Source: Eubacterium_G segne (lineage in GTDB: Bacteria > Bacillota > Clostridia > Lachnospirales > Lachnospiraceae). From it: DNA of 64,000 nucleotides. Shown here piece after piece: positions 10,030 to 18,786 of this stretch (position 1 is the stretch's first letter; every line of letters begins with the position of its first letter). The notes below the pieces were generated by a model. That model had not been told where the DNA came from and made no database searches. It was given only the letters and a program-made list of their open reading frames with translations. Made by a program: the position numbers and the translations under genes. The stretch covers positions 124,001 through 188,000 of the forward strand of contig NZ_JACOOZ010000001.1 in the NCBI RefSeq assembly GCF_014287775.1, read 5' to 3'.

Positions 10030-10058
10030 CTTATACCATATTTACACTATGATAACAA
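10030..10058 (-). promoter_or_regulatory. Sigma-A-type promoter of the polysaccharide operon
   Basis: On the minus strand TTGTTA (10058-10053) and TATAAG (10035-10030) are separated by 17 bases. It is the best promoter-like match in the divergent gap between the glycosyltransferase operon and iorA. Confidence 0.55.
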
Positions 10059-10165
10059 GTAAATTTGCATAATAAACCTCTTTAATTATACTGTCTATTG
10101 GCAAAAAAGTCATCATAAATTTTATCCGTTGCAAATACCACAATGTTATTGCGTCAAATGCCTCA

Positions 10166-10193
10166 TTGATTTATAATCTTAACTAGTTATATT
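10166..10193 (+). promoter_or_regulatory. Possible promoter of iorA-iorB-paaK
   Basis: TTGATT at 10166-10171 and TATATT at 10188-10193 with a 16-base spacer, about 55 bases before the iorA start. The match is weak. No operator was recognised in the 260-base divergent gap. Confidence 0.35.
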
Positions 10194-10247
10194 TTTACAT
10201 ATAAGACTGTAATGCCTTTATTTTTTGCAGTCAAAAGGAGATTTTCT

Positions 10248-12044
10248 ATGAAAAAAGATTACTTAATGGGTAACGGTGCCATTGCCCTTGGGGCACTTGC
10301 CGCAGGAATAAATCTTGTGTCAGGCTACCCCGGCACACCGTCATCTGAAATACTTGAAACAGTAAGTAAATATAAGCAGGGAGATGTACACGTAGAATGG
10401 TCTGTCAATGAAAAGGCAGCCTTAGAACTGGCGGCTTCTGCTTCCTATGCCGGAGCCCGTACTTTAGTTACCATGAAGCAGGTGGGACTAAATGTTGCCT
10501 CTGACCCCCTTATGTCTCTTGCATATGTTGGTGTAAAAGGTGGTATGGTTATAGTTTCTGCTGATGATCCAGGTCCAATTTCTTCCCAGACAGAACAGGA
10601 CACAAGAATGTTTGCATCATTTTGCCGCATTCCTGTTTTTGATCCTTCCTCACCGGAAGAAGCATTTTCAATGATTCAGGATGCCTTTGACTATTCCGAA
10701 AAGTATAAAACACCTGTACTTTTCCGCCCTACTACCCGTGTATGTCACGCATATGCGTCTATAGACATTCCTGAAACAACAACGCCTAAATTGTATGATG
10801 GCTTTGTAAAAGATTCAAAACGTTGGGTTATTTTTCCAAAGCTTTCATTTATGAATCACGCCATGATTGAAAAAAGAAATCCTCTTATTGGTGACGATTT
10901 TTCTACATATTCCAAAAATATTGTTACAGGCAGTGGAAAGAAGGCTGTTTTTACAGGTGGTATAAGTTATGCTTATGCTAAAGAATATCTACAGGATTAT
11001 CCTGAAGTTAAGCTTTGTAAAATTTCCACTCCTTATCCATTTCCTGAAAAGTTTGTTTTATCATGCCTTGAAGGAGTAGATGAGGTTATATGCCTTGAAG
11101 AGCTTAGTCCTTTCATTGAAGCTGAGGTGACTAAATTAATTGGTAAGCACAGGCTTAATATAAAGGTATATGGTAAGGAAAGTGGTTATGTTAAAACCAG
11201 TGGAGAAAATTCAGCAGATTATGTGGCTAAGGTTTTAAGTGATTTTCTTAAAATTCCTTCACAGGAAGCAGGAATTTATTTAGGTGATATGCCTGATTTA
11301 CCTGTCCGTCCTCCTGTTTTATGTGCAGGATGCCCCCACCGTGCCTCATTTTATGCGGTGAAAAAGGCAATGGAAGGTAAGAATGCTTATTTTTGTGGTG
11401 ATATAGGATGTTATACCTTAGGAAATGCAATGCCTCTTGACATGGTAGACACCTGTCTTTGTATGGGTGCAGGAATTACAATGGCTCAGGGTTTTCACTG
11501 GGTAGATAAGGAAGGTACCTGTTTTGCCTTTGTTGGAGATTCCACGTTTTTTGCCTCCGGCATGACCGGTATTGTTAATGCTGTATACAATGAAGCTGAC
11601 ATGATTCTTTGCGTTCTTGACAATTCAACCACAGCCATGACAGGACATCAGCCTCACCCCGGAACCGGAAAAAACATGATGGGTGATATTGTTGATAAGA
11701 TAAGTATTGAACATATATTAGAAGGCATGGGAGTTAAGAAGATTGTTACGGTTAATCCTCTTGATTTAAATAAATCAGTTGAGGTTATTAAGGACTGTGC
11801 CTCTCTTCCGGGTGTAAAAGCCATTATTTTTAAATCACCATGCATTGCACTGTTTAAGCCTGAAAAGAAGCTTTGTATATCCGATAAATGTATTCAGTGT
11901 AAGAAATGTATTCGGGAAATCGGTTGTCCTGCAATAAGTACGGTAAAGGGAAAGGTTACCATTAACGAAGATCTTTGTACCGGTTGTGGCTTATGTAGTC
12001 AGGTATGCCCGGTAAATGCTATTGGAGGTGATTTAGATGAATAA
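10248..12044 (+). CDS. iorA: Indolepyruvate:ferredoxin oxidoreductase, alpha subunit
   Basis: A 598-residue alpha subunit of the enzyme that oxidatively decarboxylates indolepyruvate and other arylpyruvates to aryl-acetyl-CoA, reducing ferredoxin. N-terminal pyruvate-ferredoxin-oxidoreductase-like domain with GYPGTPSSEILE. C-terminal thiamine-diphosphate domain with PVLCAGCPHR, VGDSTFFASGM and LDNSTTAMTGHQPHPG. It ends with two ferredoxin motifs, CIQCKKC and CTGCGLCSQVCP. Normal family length. The start at 10248 has AAAAGGAG seven bases upstream and is preferred to an in-frame ATG at 10212 that has none. It overlaps iorB by eight bases, so the two subunits are translationally coupled. Oxidation of aromatic amino acids is the expected pathway, and paaK follows. 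Confidence 0.93.
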   Translation: MKKDYLMGNGAIALGALAAGINLVSGYPGTPSSEILETVSKYKQGDVHVEWSVNEKAALELAASASYAGARTLVTMKQVGLNVASDPLMSLAYVGVKGGMVIVSADDPGPISSQTEQDTRMFASFCRIPVFDPSSPEEAFSMIQDAFDYSEKYKTPVLFRPTTRVCHAYASIDIPETTTPKLYDGFVKDSKRWVIFPKLSFMNHAMIEKRNPLIGDDFSTYSKNIVTGSGKKAVFTGGISYAYAKEYLQDYPEVKLCKISTPYPFPEKFVLSCLEGVDEVICLEELSPFIEAEVTKLIGKHRLNIKVYGKESGYVKTSGENSADYVAKVLSDFLKIPSQEAGIYLGDMPDLPVRPPVLCAGCPHRASFYAVKKAMEGKNAYFCGDIGCYTLGNAMPLDMVDTCLCMGAGITMAQGFHWVDKEGTCFAFVGDSTFFASGMTGIVNAVYNEADMILCVLDNSTTAMTGHQPHPGTGKNMMGDIVDKISIEHILEGMGVKKIVTVNPLDLNKSVEVIKDCASLPGVKAIIFKSPCIALFKPEKKLCISDKCIQCKKCIREIGCPAISTVKGKVTINEDLCTGCGLCSQVCPVNAIGGDLDE

Positions 12045-12633
12045 AGATATTTTATTATGTGGTGTAGGCGGTCAGGGAACTGTTCTTGCCTCAAAGCTTA
12101 TTGCCTCAGCTGCAATGCATTTGGGAAACACCGCCCACTCTGCCGAAACCATTGGTATGGCTCAGCGTGGTGGTTCAGTTACAAGTCATATCAGAATCGG
12201 TAACAGAGCATTTTCGCCTCTTATTCCTTTAGGAAAGGCAGATATTATTTTAGCTTTCGAGCCTTCAGAAGCCGTTAGAAATCTTTGTTACTTAAAGCAG
12301 GACGGAATTGTTATTGTAAATAGCGTTCCCGTTAAACCTACTACAGAGTCATTAAATGATTCAACTTACGACGGTGTGGAAATGATAGAATATTTAAATA
12401 AAAAATGTAAATGCGTTGTGGTTGACGCTGATGAATTATGTAAACCGTTTGGTAGCTCAAAATTTTTCAATGTAGCTATCTTAGGGGTTGCAGTTGGAAC
12501 TAATGCCACGGGGCTTAATGCTGATACTATTATGTATGAGATTGAACACAGGGTACCGGAACGTTTTGTAGAAACAAATAAAGCGGCTTTTCTTGCCGGC
12601 ATAAAGATTGGAGAAAAATATGGAATTAACTAA
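12037..12633 (+). CDS. iorB: Indolepyruvate:ferredoxin oxidoreductase, beta subunit
   Basis: A 198-residue beta subunit, the pyruvate-ferredoxin-oxidoreductase gamma-type domain. It starts with the nucleotide/cofactor loop LLCGVGGQGTVLASKL and contains AETIGMAQRGGSVTSHIRIG, both typical of IorB. It pairs with IorA in the cytoplasm. Its start overlaps the iorA stop by eight bases, and its end overlaps paaK by 14 bases. Length and motifs are complete. Confidence 0.93.
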   Translation: MNKDILLCGVGGQGTVLASKLIASAAMHLGNTAHSAETIGMAQRGGSVTSHIRIGNRAFSPLIPLGKADIILAFEPSEAVRNLCYLKQDGIVIVNSVPVKPTTESLNDSTYDGVEMIEYLNKKCKCVVVDADELCKPFGSSKFFNVAILGVAVGTNATGLNADTIMYEIEHRVPERFVETNKAAFLAGIKIGEKYGIN

Positions 12634-13864
12634 TATTCAATTGGAGCAGGTTGATGCTCAAATTAAACGTCTTTTAAATACAGACAGTTATTATGGAAAT
12701 ATTTATCGGAAAAAGGGAATTGACGGTGTTACTTCTCAGGAAGACTTTGAGAAACTTCCTTTTTCAAGTAAGGATGACTTAAGAAATGCTTATCCTTTAG
12801 GCATTCAGGCTGTGCCTGATGAAGATGTTGTAAGAATCCATTCTTCTTCAGGTACTACGGGAAAACCAGTTATTATTCCCTATACAGCCAAAGATGTGGA
12901 TGATTGGGCAATAATGTTTGCAAGATGCTACGAAACTGCCGGTATCACAAAAAAAGACCGTATTCAGATTACTCCGGGATATGGACTTTGGACAGCAGGT
13001 ATTGGTTTTCAGGCCGGTTGCGAAAAGCTTGGTGCCATGGCTGTTCCTTTGGGCCCGGGAAATACTGAAAAGCAGTTACAAATGATGATAGATTTGCAGT
13101 CAACTGTTATTACCGCCACTTCATCTTATGCCCTTCTTTTAGCCGAAGAAATCAACAGACGTGGTCTTAAGGATAAAATCAACTTAAAAAAAGGTGTATT
13201 CGGTTCTGAACGTTGGAGTGACAAAATGAGGGAAACCATTCGTGAAAGCCTTGGTATTGAACTATATGATATTTATGGTCTTACGGAAATTTACGGACCG
13301 GGTATTGGTATTACCTGTAAAAACGAATGTGGAATCCATTACTGGGATGATTATGTTTACATAGAAATCATTGACCCAGTTACCGGAAAGCCCGTTCCTG
13401 ATGGAGAAGAAGGGGAAATTGTTATTACAACCTTGGTTAAAGAAGGAGCTCCTCTTATTCGTTTCCGTACCCATGATATTTCAAGGATTATTCCCGGAAC
13501 ATGTGCCTGCGGAAGTAAATATCCAAGACTTGACATTATTAAAGGTCGAAGTGATGATATGTTTAAGGTTCACGGTGTTAATATGTTTCCTAGCCAGATT
13601 GAAGACTTACTTTCAAATGTTGATGGAGTTTCATCTGAATATAATGTTACAATTGCTCATGACGATTCTAAAAATAAAGATATCATGATTGTAACTGTTG
13701 AAGCGGAAGGACGTGTTGATTTTGAAAAAACCGGAGCTACCATTAGAGAATTGTTTAAATCCAGAATTGGTGTGACTCCCAAAATCACAGTTGTTCCTGC
13801 GGGAACTCTTCCAAGAAGCGAAAAGAAAACAAAACGTGTTATTGATTACAGATATAATAACTAA
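12620..13864 (+). CDS. paaK: Phenylacetate-CoA ligase family (AMP-forming)
   Basis: A 414-residue adenylate-forming enzyme of the PaaK type, which joins aryl acids such as phenylacetate or indoleacetate to CoA. In this setting it can also work in reverse on the IorAB product to save ATP. Motifs: HSSSGTTGKPVIIPYT (AMP loop), YDIYGLTEIYGPG, RFRTHDISRII and the C-terminal domain with KGRSDDMFKVHGVNMFPSQIE. ATG at 12620 has GGAG six bases upstream and is preferred to TTG at 12608. The gene overlaps the end of iorB. The trio is a common cluster in anaerobes that turn aromatic amino acids into aryl acids. Confidence 0.9.
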   Translation: MELTNIQLEQVDAQIKRLLNTDSYYGNIYRKKGIDGVTSQEDFEKLPFSSKDDLRNAYPLGIQAVPDEDVVRIHSSSGTTGKPVIIPYTAKDVDDWAIMFARCYETAGITKKDRIQITPGYGLWTAGIGFQAGCEKLGAMAVPLGPGNTEKQLQMMIDLQSTVITATSSYALLLAEEINRRGLKDKINLKKGVFGSERWSDKMRETIRESLGIELYDIYGLTEIYGPGIGITCKNECGIHYWDDYVYIEIIDPVTGKPVPDGEEGEIVITTLVKEGAPLIRFRTHDISRIIPGTCACGSKYPRLDIIKGRSDDMFKVHGVNMFPSQIEDLLSNVDGVSSEYNVTIAHDDSKNKDIMIVTVEAEGRVDFEKTGATIRELFKSRIGVTPKITVVPAGTLPRSEKKTKRVIDYRYNN

Positions 13865-13879
13865 ATATTTATTGAATAT

Positions 13880-13908
13880 AAAAGGGGCTGCGAATTGCAG
13901 CCCCTTTT
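13880..13908. terminator. Bidirectional intrinsic terminator (paaK / nhaC-like)
   Basis: A perfect 12-base-pair stem, AAAAGGGGCTGC with GCAGCCCCTTTT around a five-base loop. It has A-runs and T-runs on both sides and lies between convergent genes. Confidence 0.92.
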
Positions 13909-13912
13909 ACAT

Positions 13913-15544
13913 CTATTCAGCTTTTTGCTGATAATTATTTAAAATCCTAATAAACACAATAAGTCCTACCATCAATGCTATTGCTATTGGAAGTACAATC
14001 CATGGATTCTGAACAAAACCTGCCAAAATAAATGATAGGAAAGATACTGCTGCTGCAACTATTGCATATGGAAGCTGTGTAGATACATGATTTACATGTT
14101 CACATTGTGCCCCTGCTGATGCCATAATAGTGGTATCCGAAATTGGTGAACAGTGGTCACCACATACAGCTCCTGCCATACATGCTGAAATAGCTAAAAT
14201 CATGAGTTCATAATTGTCCTTCTGGAAAACAGCCACAACAATAGGTATTAATATGCTAAAGGTTCCCCAGGATGTTCCTGTTGCAAAAGCAAGGAAACAT
14301 GCAACAAGGAAAATAATTGCCGGCAAGAAATTTACGAAATCTCCTGCTACTGACTTCATGGAATTAGCCACGAAGTCACTTGCTCCAAGGGAATCTGTCA
14401 TAGCCTTAAGTGTCCATGCCATAATAAGTATCAAAATAGCAGGTACCATTGCCCTAAATCCCTCAACAAGACAATCCATACATTCCTTAAACGGTAACAC
14501 CCTTCTAATTACGTATAACAATATGGTAATTACCAATCCAAAGAAACTTCCCAATGACAAACCTACTGATGCACTACTGTTGGAAAATGCCTCAATAAAT
14601 CCTACTCCACTGAAGAATCCACCTGTATATATCATTCCAATAACACAACATACAACAAGACATATAATTGGAATTAACAGGTCTTTAACCTTACCTTTTT
14701 TCTCAGCACCATAATCCTCTGATGAATCAATTTCCTTTCCTGTTGTAAATAAATCACCATTTTTTGCATTTTTTTCATGCTTTGCCATTGGTCCGAATTC
14801 AACTTTAAGTAAAACCATTGAAACCATCATAACAATTGTAAGAATTGCATAATAGTTATAAGGAATTGCTTTTACAAATAACGAAAGACCATCTTCTCCC
14901 TCTACGCATCCGCTAACTGCTGCTGCCCATGAAGAAATTGGTGCAATTATACACACCGGTGCAGCTGTTGCATCAATTATGTACGCAAGCTTCGCACGGG
15001 AAATATTATGTTTATCCGTAACAGGTCTCATAACACTTCCTACTGTAAGGCAGTTAAAATAGTCATCAATAAAAATCAAAACTCCCAATAAAATTGTTGC
15101 TAACTGAGCTCCCACTCTTGTTTTAATATGCTCTCCTGCCCATTTACCAAAAGCTGCCGAGCCACCTGCTTTGTTCATAAGTGCAACTATAGTTCCAAGG
15201 ATTACAAGGAATATTAAAATTCCCACATGGTCACCGTCTGATAACACACTTACGAATCCACCTTTAAAAGCATGCATAACAACCGTTTCAGGATTTGTTC
15301 CATACAAAATTGCCCCTACTAAAATCCCTATAAAAAGTGAACTATACACTTCTTTTGTAATTAATGCCAATGCAATAGCTACCACCGGTGGCAAAAGTGC
15401 CCAAGCCGTAGCATATAATGACGGAACGTAATCTGCATCGTCCCCTGCCACAACTACCGTTGCACATATAAGTGTCATTAGTGCCACCAATGACATAAAT
15501 ACGGAAATCTTTTTAAGTTTCCATTTCTTCTGTGATTTTCCCAT
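13913..15544 (-). CDS. Na+/H+ antiporter, NhaC family
   Basis: A 543-residue protein with about twelve membrane spans, of the NhaC / ion-transporter superfamily. The segments LGVLIFIDDYFNCLTVGSVM and SWGTFSILIPIV, with GAVCGDHCSPISDTTIM, are hallmarks of the family. It is expected to exchange external protons or sodium, or a small organic substrate as in malate-lactate or amino-acid NhaC paralogues. The start MGKSQKKWKLKK at 15544 has AGGAGG eight bases upstream. A longer in-frame reading from further upstream is rejected. Convergent with paaK across a shared terminator. The substrate is not certain. Confidence 0.87.
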   Translation of the reverse strand: MGKSQKKWKLKKISVFMSLVALMTLICATVVVAGDDADYVPSLYATAWALLPPVVAIALALITKEVYSSLFIGILVGAILYGTNPETVVMHAFKGGFVSVLSDGDHVGILIFLVILGTIVALMNKAGGSAAFGKWAGEHIKTRVGAQLATILLGVLIFIDDYFNCLTVGSVMRPVTDKHNISRAKLAYIIDATAAPVCIIAPISSWAAAVSGCVEGEDGLSLFVKAIPYNYYAILTIVMMVSMVLLKVEFGPMAKHEKNAKNGDLFTTGKEIDSSEDYGAEKKGKVKDLLIPIICLVVCCVIGMIYTGGFFSGVGFIEAFSNSSASVGLSLGSFFGLVITILLYVIRRVLPFKECMDCLVEGFRAMVPAILILIMAWTLKAMTDSLGASDFVANSMKSVAGDFVNFLPAIIFLVACFLAFATGTSWGTFSILIPIVVAVFQKDNYELMILAISACMAGAVCGDHCSPISDTTIMASAGAQCEHVNHVSTQLPYAIVAAAVSFLSFILAGFVQNPWIVLPIAIALMVGLIVFIRILNNYQQKAE

Positions 15545-15595
15545 AATTTCCTCCTGTGGTATGTCAAATACGACTACCAAATATATTTGCACCTT

Positions 15596-15784
15596 CTATT
15601 GTAAGATACAAATATATTTTTCGCAATTAAAAATTAAAATATTTGTTACATTTCCGTCAGCTTTAATATTGTATACTCCAACTGCTTCTAAATTAATTGA
15701 AATAAAGGTCATCGCCACAATAACAATTAATCCAATTAATTTATTATCTAATTTCTGTTTGCTACTTCCTATGTAATTGCTCAT
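15596..15784 (-). CDS. Small hypothetical membrane/secreted peptide (62 aa)
   Basis: A short reading frame with GAGGAG seven to eight bases before ATG at 15784. The product starts with a polar stretch, has one hydrophobic segment (KLIGLIVIVAMTFISINLEAVG), then a short tail with two cysteines near the C-terminus (FNCEKYICILQ). It lies about 50 bases upstream of the NhaC-like gene on the same strand. I do not recognise it. The good ribosome-binding site and the plausible single span are the only support. It could be a regulator of the transporter or a chance frame. Confidence 0.4.
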   Translation of the reverse strand: MSNYIGSSKQKLDNKLIGLIVIVAMTFISINLEAVGVYNIKADGNVTNILIFNCEKYICILQ

Positions 15785-15914
15785 ATCTTCTCCTCTCATT
15801 CTACGCTACATAAGTTAATACCAAATTTAACCTGTTTTTTATGATACAATATTTTTTGAATTTTGGTGAAGCCATTAGGTAATGATTAAAACCGGCTTTG
15901 CACTAAATATAAGT

Positions 15915-15973
15915 AAAACCGCAGTTTCCTGTAAAAATACACTTAATGTACTTGCACATAGAACTACGGTTTT
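15915..15973 (-). terminator. Intrinsic terminator after GH16 gene
   Basis: Arms AAAACCGCAGTT (15915-15926) and AACTACGGTTTT (15962-15973) pair with one mismatch. On the minus strand a short T-rich run follows. Confidence 0.6.
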
Positions 15974-15990
15974 TATAATTTTAATTTATT

Positions 15991-18618
15991 CTATTTTATT
16001 TTAACTTTTTTAACTTTTGACCATTTCTTTGCTCCTACTGCCATTACCCTTACATAAAGCTTTTTCTTTCCCTTAAGCTTTCTGCTCTTTATTACCACGG
16101 TAACTTTCTTCACGGTCTTTTTAAGCAAAACTTTCTTAAATTTCTTATTAGAGGCAATCTGAACTTTATACTTCTTTGCCCCTTTAACCTTCTTAAATTT
16201 AAGACTTAACTTAGCAGCTTTTTTCTTCTTAACCGCCTTAGTTATCTTAGTCTTTGCCAATGCTTTCTTCAGCGAATTAGGTTTTTTATTGCCATTATTA
16301 GTAGGCACTTCCACTGCATTCTTTGTTGTAGGATTTTCCACTGCCGGCTTTGTTGTAGGATTTTCCACTGCCGGCTTTGTTGTAGGATTTTCAGGAGTCT
16401 TTATTCCTAATTTGTAATCACCGTACAGGTGGTCATGGGCTCCATCAGTAGTAACTCCCTTATTCTTGTCCGGTTTCTCATCTTCTGTGTCTCTTAATAT
16501 TTTCTGATATACCCTTACATAATCTACCTTCATAAGCCCTGATGTAAAACTATCATCAGGAACGTAACCGCTGTCAAAAGTTCCTCCTGCAGCCAGATTT
16601 AAAATCAGATAAAATCTCTGGTCAAAAGGTGCATAGGCATTTCCTCTGTCTGAGCCTGAATACCATTCCCCGTATGTGCATTTAAAATAGCACTTACCGT
16701 CACAGTATATCTTTATTATTTCTGCATCCCACACAACGCTGTATACATGCCAGTCTGCAATTCCTGTTTTTTTCTTTCCATCCTGCACCATATTAAATAC
16801 ATCTGATGTGTTTATATTGTTAGGCCACTGTGCGCCATAGTGAAGAGTACCAAAAACCATATCCGGTGTTCTTCCACGTCCCTCAAATACATCTATTTCT
16901 CCTGAAAGAGGCCATGAGCCATATCTTGAGTCATTTGGAAGCATCCACATTGCCGGCCATACACCTGTTCCTGTAGGCATTTTTGCCCTGAAATCCACTC
17001 TTCCGTATTTAACGGAAAATTTATTTTGAGTTGTAATTTTTCCTGATGAATATTTTGCAGTTGCCTTCTTTGTGGAATCATTTTTCTGTGAAAATTCCTT
17101 TGACTGCTTTTTCATAATAATATTCAAATTGCCATCTGAAACAGATACATTATCTTTTGTATAATACTCTAACTCCTGATTTCCCCATCCGGCAGTGTTA
17201 ATATCATTTTCATCTAACAGAAAACCTTCCTGATAGTTCCACTTAGTTGTGTCAAGTTTATTTCCCGTAAACTCATCATTCCAAATCATTTTCCAGCCTG
17301 ATGGTGTATAAGGATTTGAACTGTCTTCTACTGTTATATCTGCCATGTCTGATGGAAGCTTATCTTTATATGATGAATTTCCTTTTATTGTATATGTTAC
17401 GGAATTTCCACTCATATCTCCGCCTTTCTTTCCATCTTTTGGGTAGCTTATTCTAATCTCTGTATCCCTCTTAACAGGCTGGAACCATAATCCATATATG
17501 TTATCAACAAAATATCCCCATTGCTGGCTTATGGAACTGTTATTAAATCCATTTCCCTGATAAACCCATCCGCTTGTGGCTACATCCGTAAGAGGAATCC
17601 ATACATTATTTACCTTAACTTCATATTTAAACAGTTCCAAATCCTTTTTAATTGCACTGGTTCCTCCAATTTTAGGAAGTGGTATTCCTACAGATGCTGT
17701 TTCTACGGAACCTGCATCATAAGATGTTTTTCCATCGTAAGATGTAAGATTATAATTACTTCTTGCAGGCTCAGTATATGTAACATTTACGTCCTGATAA
17801 ATACTGCTGTTACCTACTTTTTGGAAACGAAGGGTAAATGACCAGCCTATATTTTTAAACCAGTAACCTCCGTCACCCTCTGAATAATAACCAAAATTCT
17901 GATCCCATAAAAATCCTGATGAAGCATTGCTTAAAAATTTAACAAATCCCTTTCCATCATGATTATCTACCAAAATGTTAATATCATCCTGAACCTGTTC
18001 ATATTTAATGTTTTTATCACCATTAAAAGTCCAAAGTCCCCAATGGGTTGCTGAACCTCCTGTTGAATCAGCTGTTATATTTGCCTCTGTTGTTGTAATA
18101 CTTGTAAGCTTAAGCTTATCAAGTTTGTTTAATACAAGGTTATAAATTAAGTCAACATCATTTGTTTTTCCATGAAATTTAAGTTCAGTGGTTTCAGTTA
18201 ATTTCATCCAGCATACCCAGCCACCCCAGCTTTGGTACTCCCATGCCCAGGTGTCATTCCATTTGAAATACTCAACATCTTCTATTTTTTTCCACTGTCC
18301 CTTTGTACCTTCCTGCTGTCTTACATATACCTGCAAATCCTTTTCCACGTCGGCAATTGACAGTTCGCTGCTTTCCTTGCCGTTAAATTTAGGCATAACA
18401 AATCCGTAACTTGCCTCTCCTACTGCCGAATGGGTAATCGTAGGGCCATTTTCTCCCGGATAATAGCTCATGGATGTAATTGCGGTAGTTGCTCCTAACA
18501 CTTCTCCCGGCTGATTCCATCCGGGAACATTTGCCATTCCTAAAGTCAGCGCACAGGTTAATGCAACTGCCATAATTTTTTTTAAAAGCTTACTGAAATG
18601 TTTTTTCTTCCTTTCCAT
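15991..18618 (-). CDS. Secreted family 16 glycoside hydrolase, probable endo-beta-1,3-glucanase
   Basis: An 875-residue exported enzyme. Signal peptide about 1-43 (basic start, AVALTCALTLGMA, cut near LGA). Residues about 45-440 hold tandem beta-rich modules of unknown type with repeated Trp/Tyr. The GH16 catalytic domain is about 440-720, with the SGEIDVFEGRG motif near residue 571 giving the E-x-D-x-x-E nucleophile and acid/base, and WHVYSVVWD. A linker follows with the repeat ENPTTKPAV (about 3 copies), then a very lysine-rich C-terminal beta domain likely to bind anionic wall polymers. The motif order fits laminarinases (beta-1,3-glucan). Lichenase or agarase activity cannot be fully excluded. 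Own promoter and terminator. AGGAGG before the start. Confidence 0.88.
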   Translation of the reverse strand: MERKKKHFSKLLKKIMAVALTCALTLGMANVPGWNQPGEVLGATTAITSMSYYPGENGPTITHSAVGEASYGFVMPKFNGKESSELSIADVEKDLQVYVRQQEGTKGQWKKIEDVEYFKWNDTWAWEYQSWGGWVCWMKLTETTELKFHGKTNDVDLIYNLVLNKLDKLKLTSITTTEANITADSTGGSATHWGLWTFNGDKNIKYEQVQDDINILVDNHDGKGFVKFLSNASSGFLWDQNFGYYSEGDGGYWFKNIGWSFTLRFQKVGNSSIYQDVNVTYTEPARSNYNLTSYDGKTSYDAGSVETASVGIPLPKIGGTSAIKKDLELFKYEVKVNNVWIPLTDVATSGWVYQGNGFNNSSISQQWGYFVDNIYGLWFQPVKRDTEIRISYPKDGKKGGDMSGNSVTYTIKGNSSYKDKLPSDMADITVEDSSNPYTPSGWKMIWNDEFTGNKLDTTKWNYQEGFLLDENDINTAGWGNQELEYYTKDNVSVSDGNLNIIMKKQSKEFSQKNDSTKKATAKYSSGKITTQNKFSVKYGRVDFRAKMPTGTGVWPAMWMLPNDSRYGSWPLSGEIDVFEGRGRTPDMVFGTLHYGAQWPNNINTSDVFNMVQDGKKKTGIADWHVYSVVWDAEIIKIYCDGKCYFKCTYGEWYSGSDRGNAYAPFDQRFYLILNLAAGGTFDSGYVPDDSFTSGLMKVDYVRVYQKILRDTEDEKPDKNKGVTTDGAHDHLYGDYKLGIKTPENPTTKPAVENPTTKPAVENPTTKNAVEVPTNNGNKKPNSLKKALAKTKITKAVKKKKAAKLSLKFKKVKGAKKYKVQIASNKKFKKVLLKKTVKKVTVVIKSRKLKGKKKLYVRVMAVGAKKWSKVKKVKIK

Positions 18619-18669
18619 AATTTCCTCCTTTTCTTCCGCTCCTTGACTTTAATGTCATTTACAATACCC

Positions 18670-18712
18670 ATTATACCAGTATCATTTTTTTATTACTATG
18701 TTTCATTTTTTA
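18670..18712 (-). promoter_or_regulatory. GH16 promoter with two spaced copies of an AAAAAATGA-AC motif
   Basis: On the minus strand TATAAT (18675-18670) is preceded by AAAAAAATGATACT and, 21 bases further upstream, by AAAAAATGAAAC. The 21-base spacing is two helical turns. The motif resembles the 20-base tandem repeat upstream of the megaprotein operon (55313-55352). Confidence 0.5.
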
Positions 18713-18721
18713 TTTTAGGCG

Positions 18722-18771
18722 CAAAAAAAAAAGTTCCCTGACTATAGCTTATTTGCCATAATCAGAGAACT
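18722..18771 (-). terminator. Intrinsic terminator after GH92 gene
   Basis: Arms TCAGAGAACT and AGTTCCCTGA pair with one mismatch, followed on the minus strand by about ten T residues. Confidence 0.88.
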
Positions 18772-18786
18772 GCTTTACTTACTTAT

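Noticed and set aside
16310..16395. CRISPR-like short repeats
   Set aside because: The repeat is in frame and encodes the ENPTTKPAV linker of GH16. There are no spacers.
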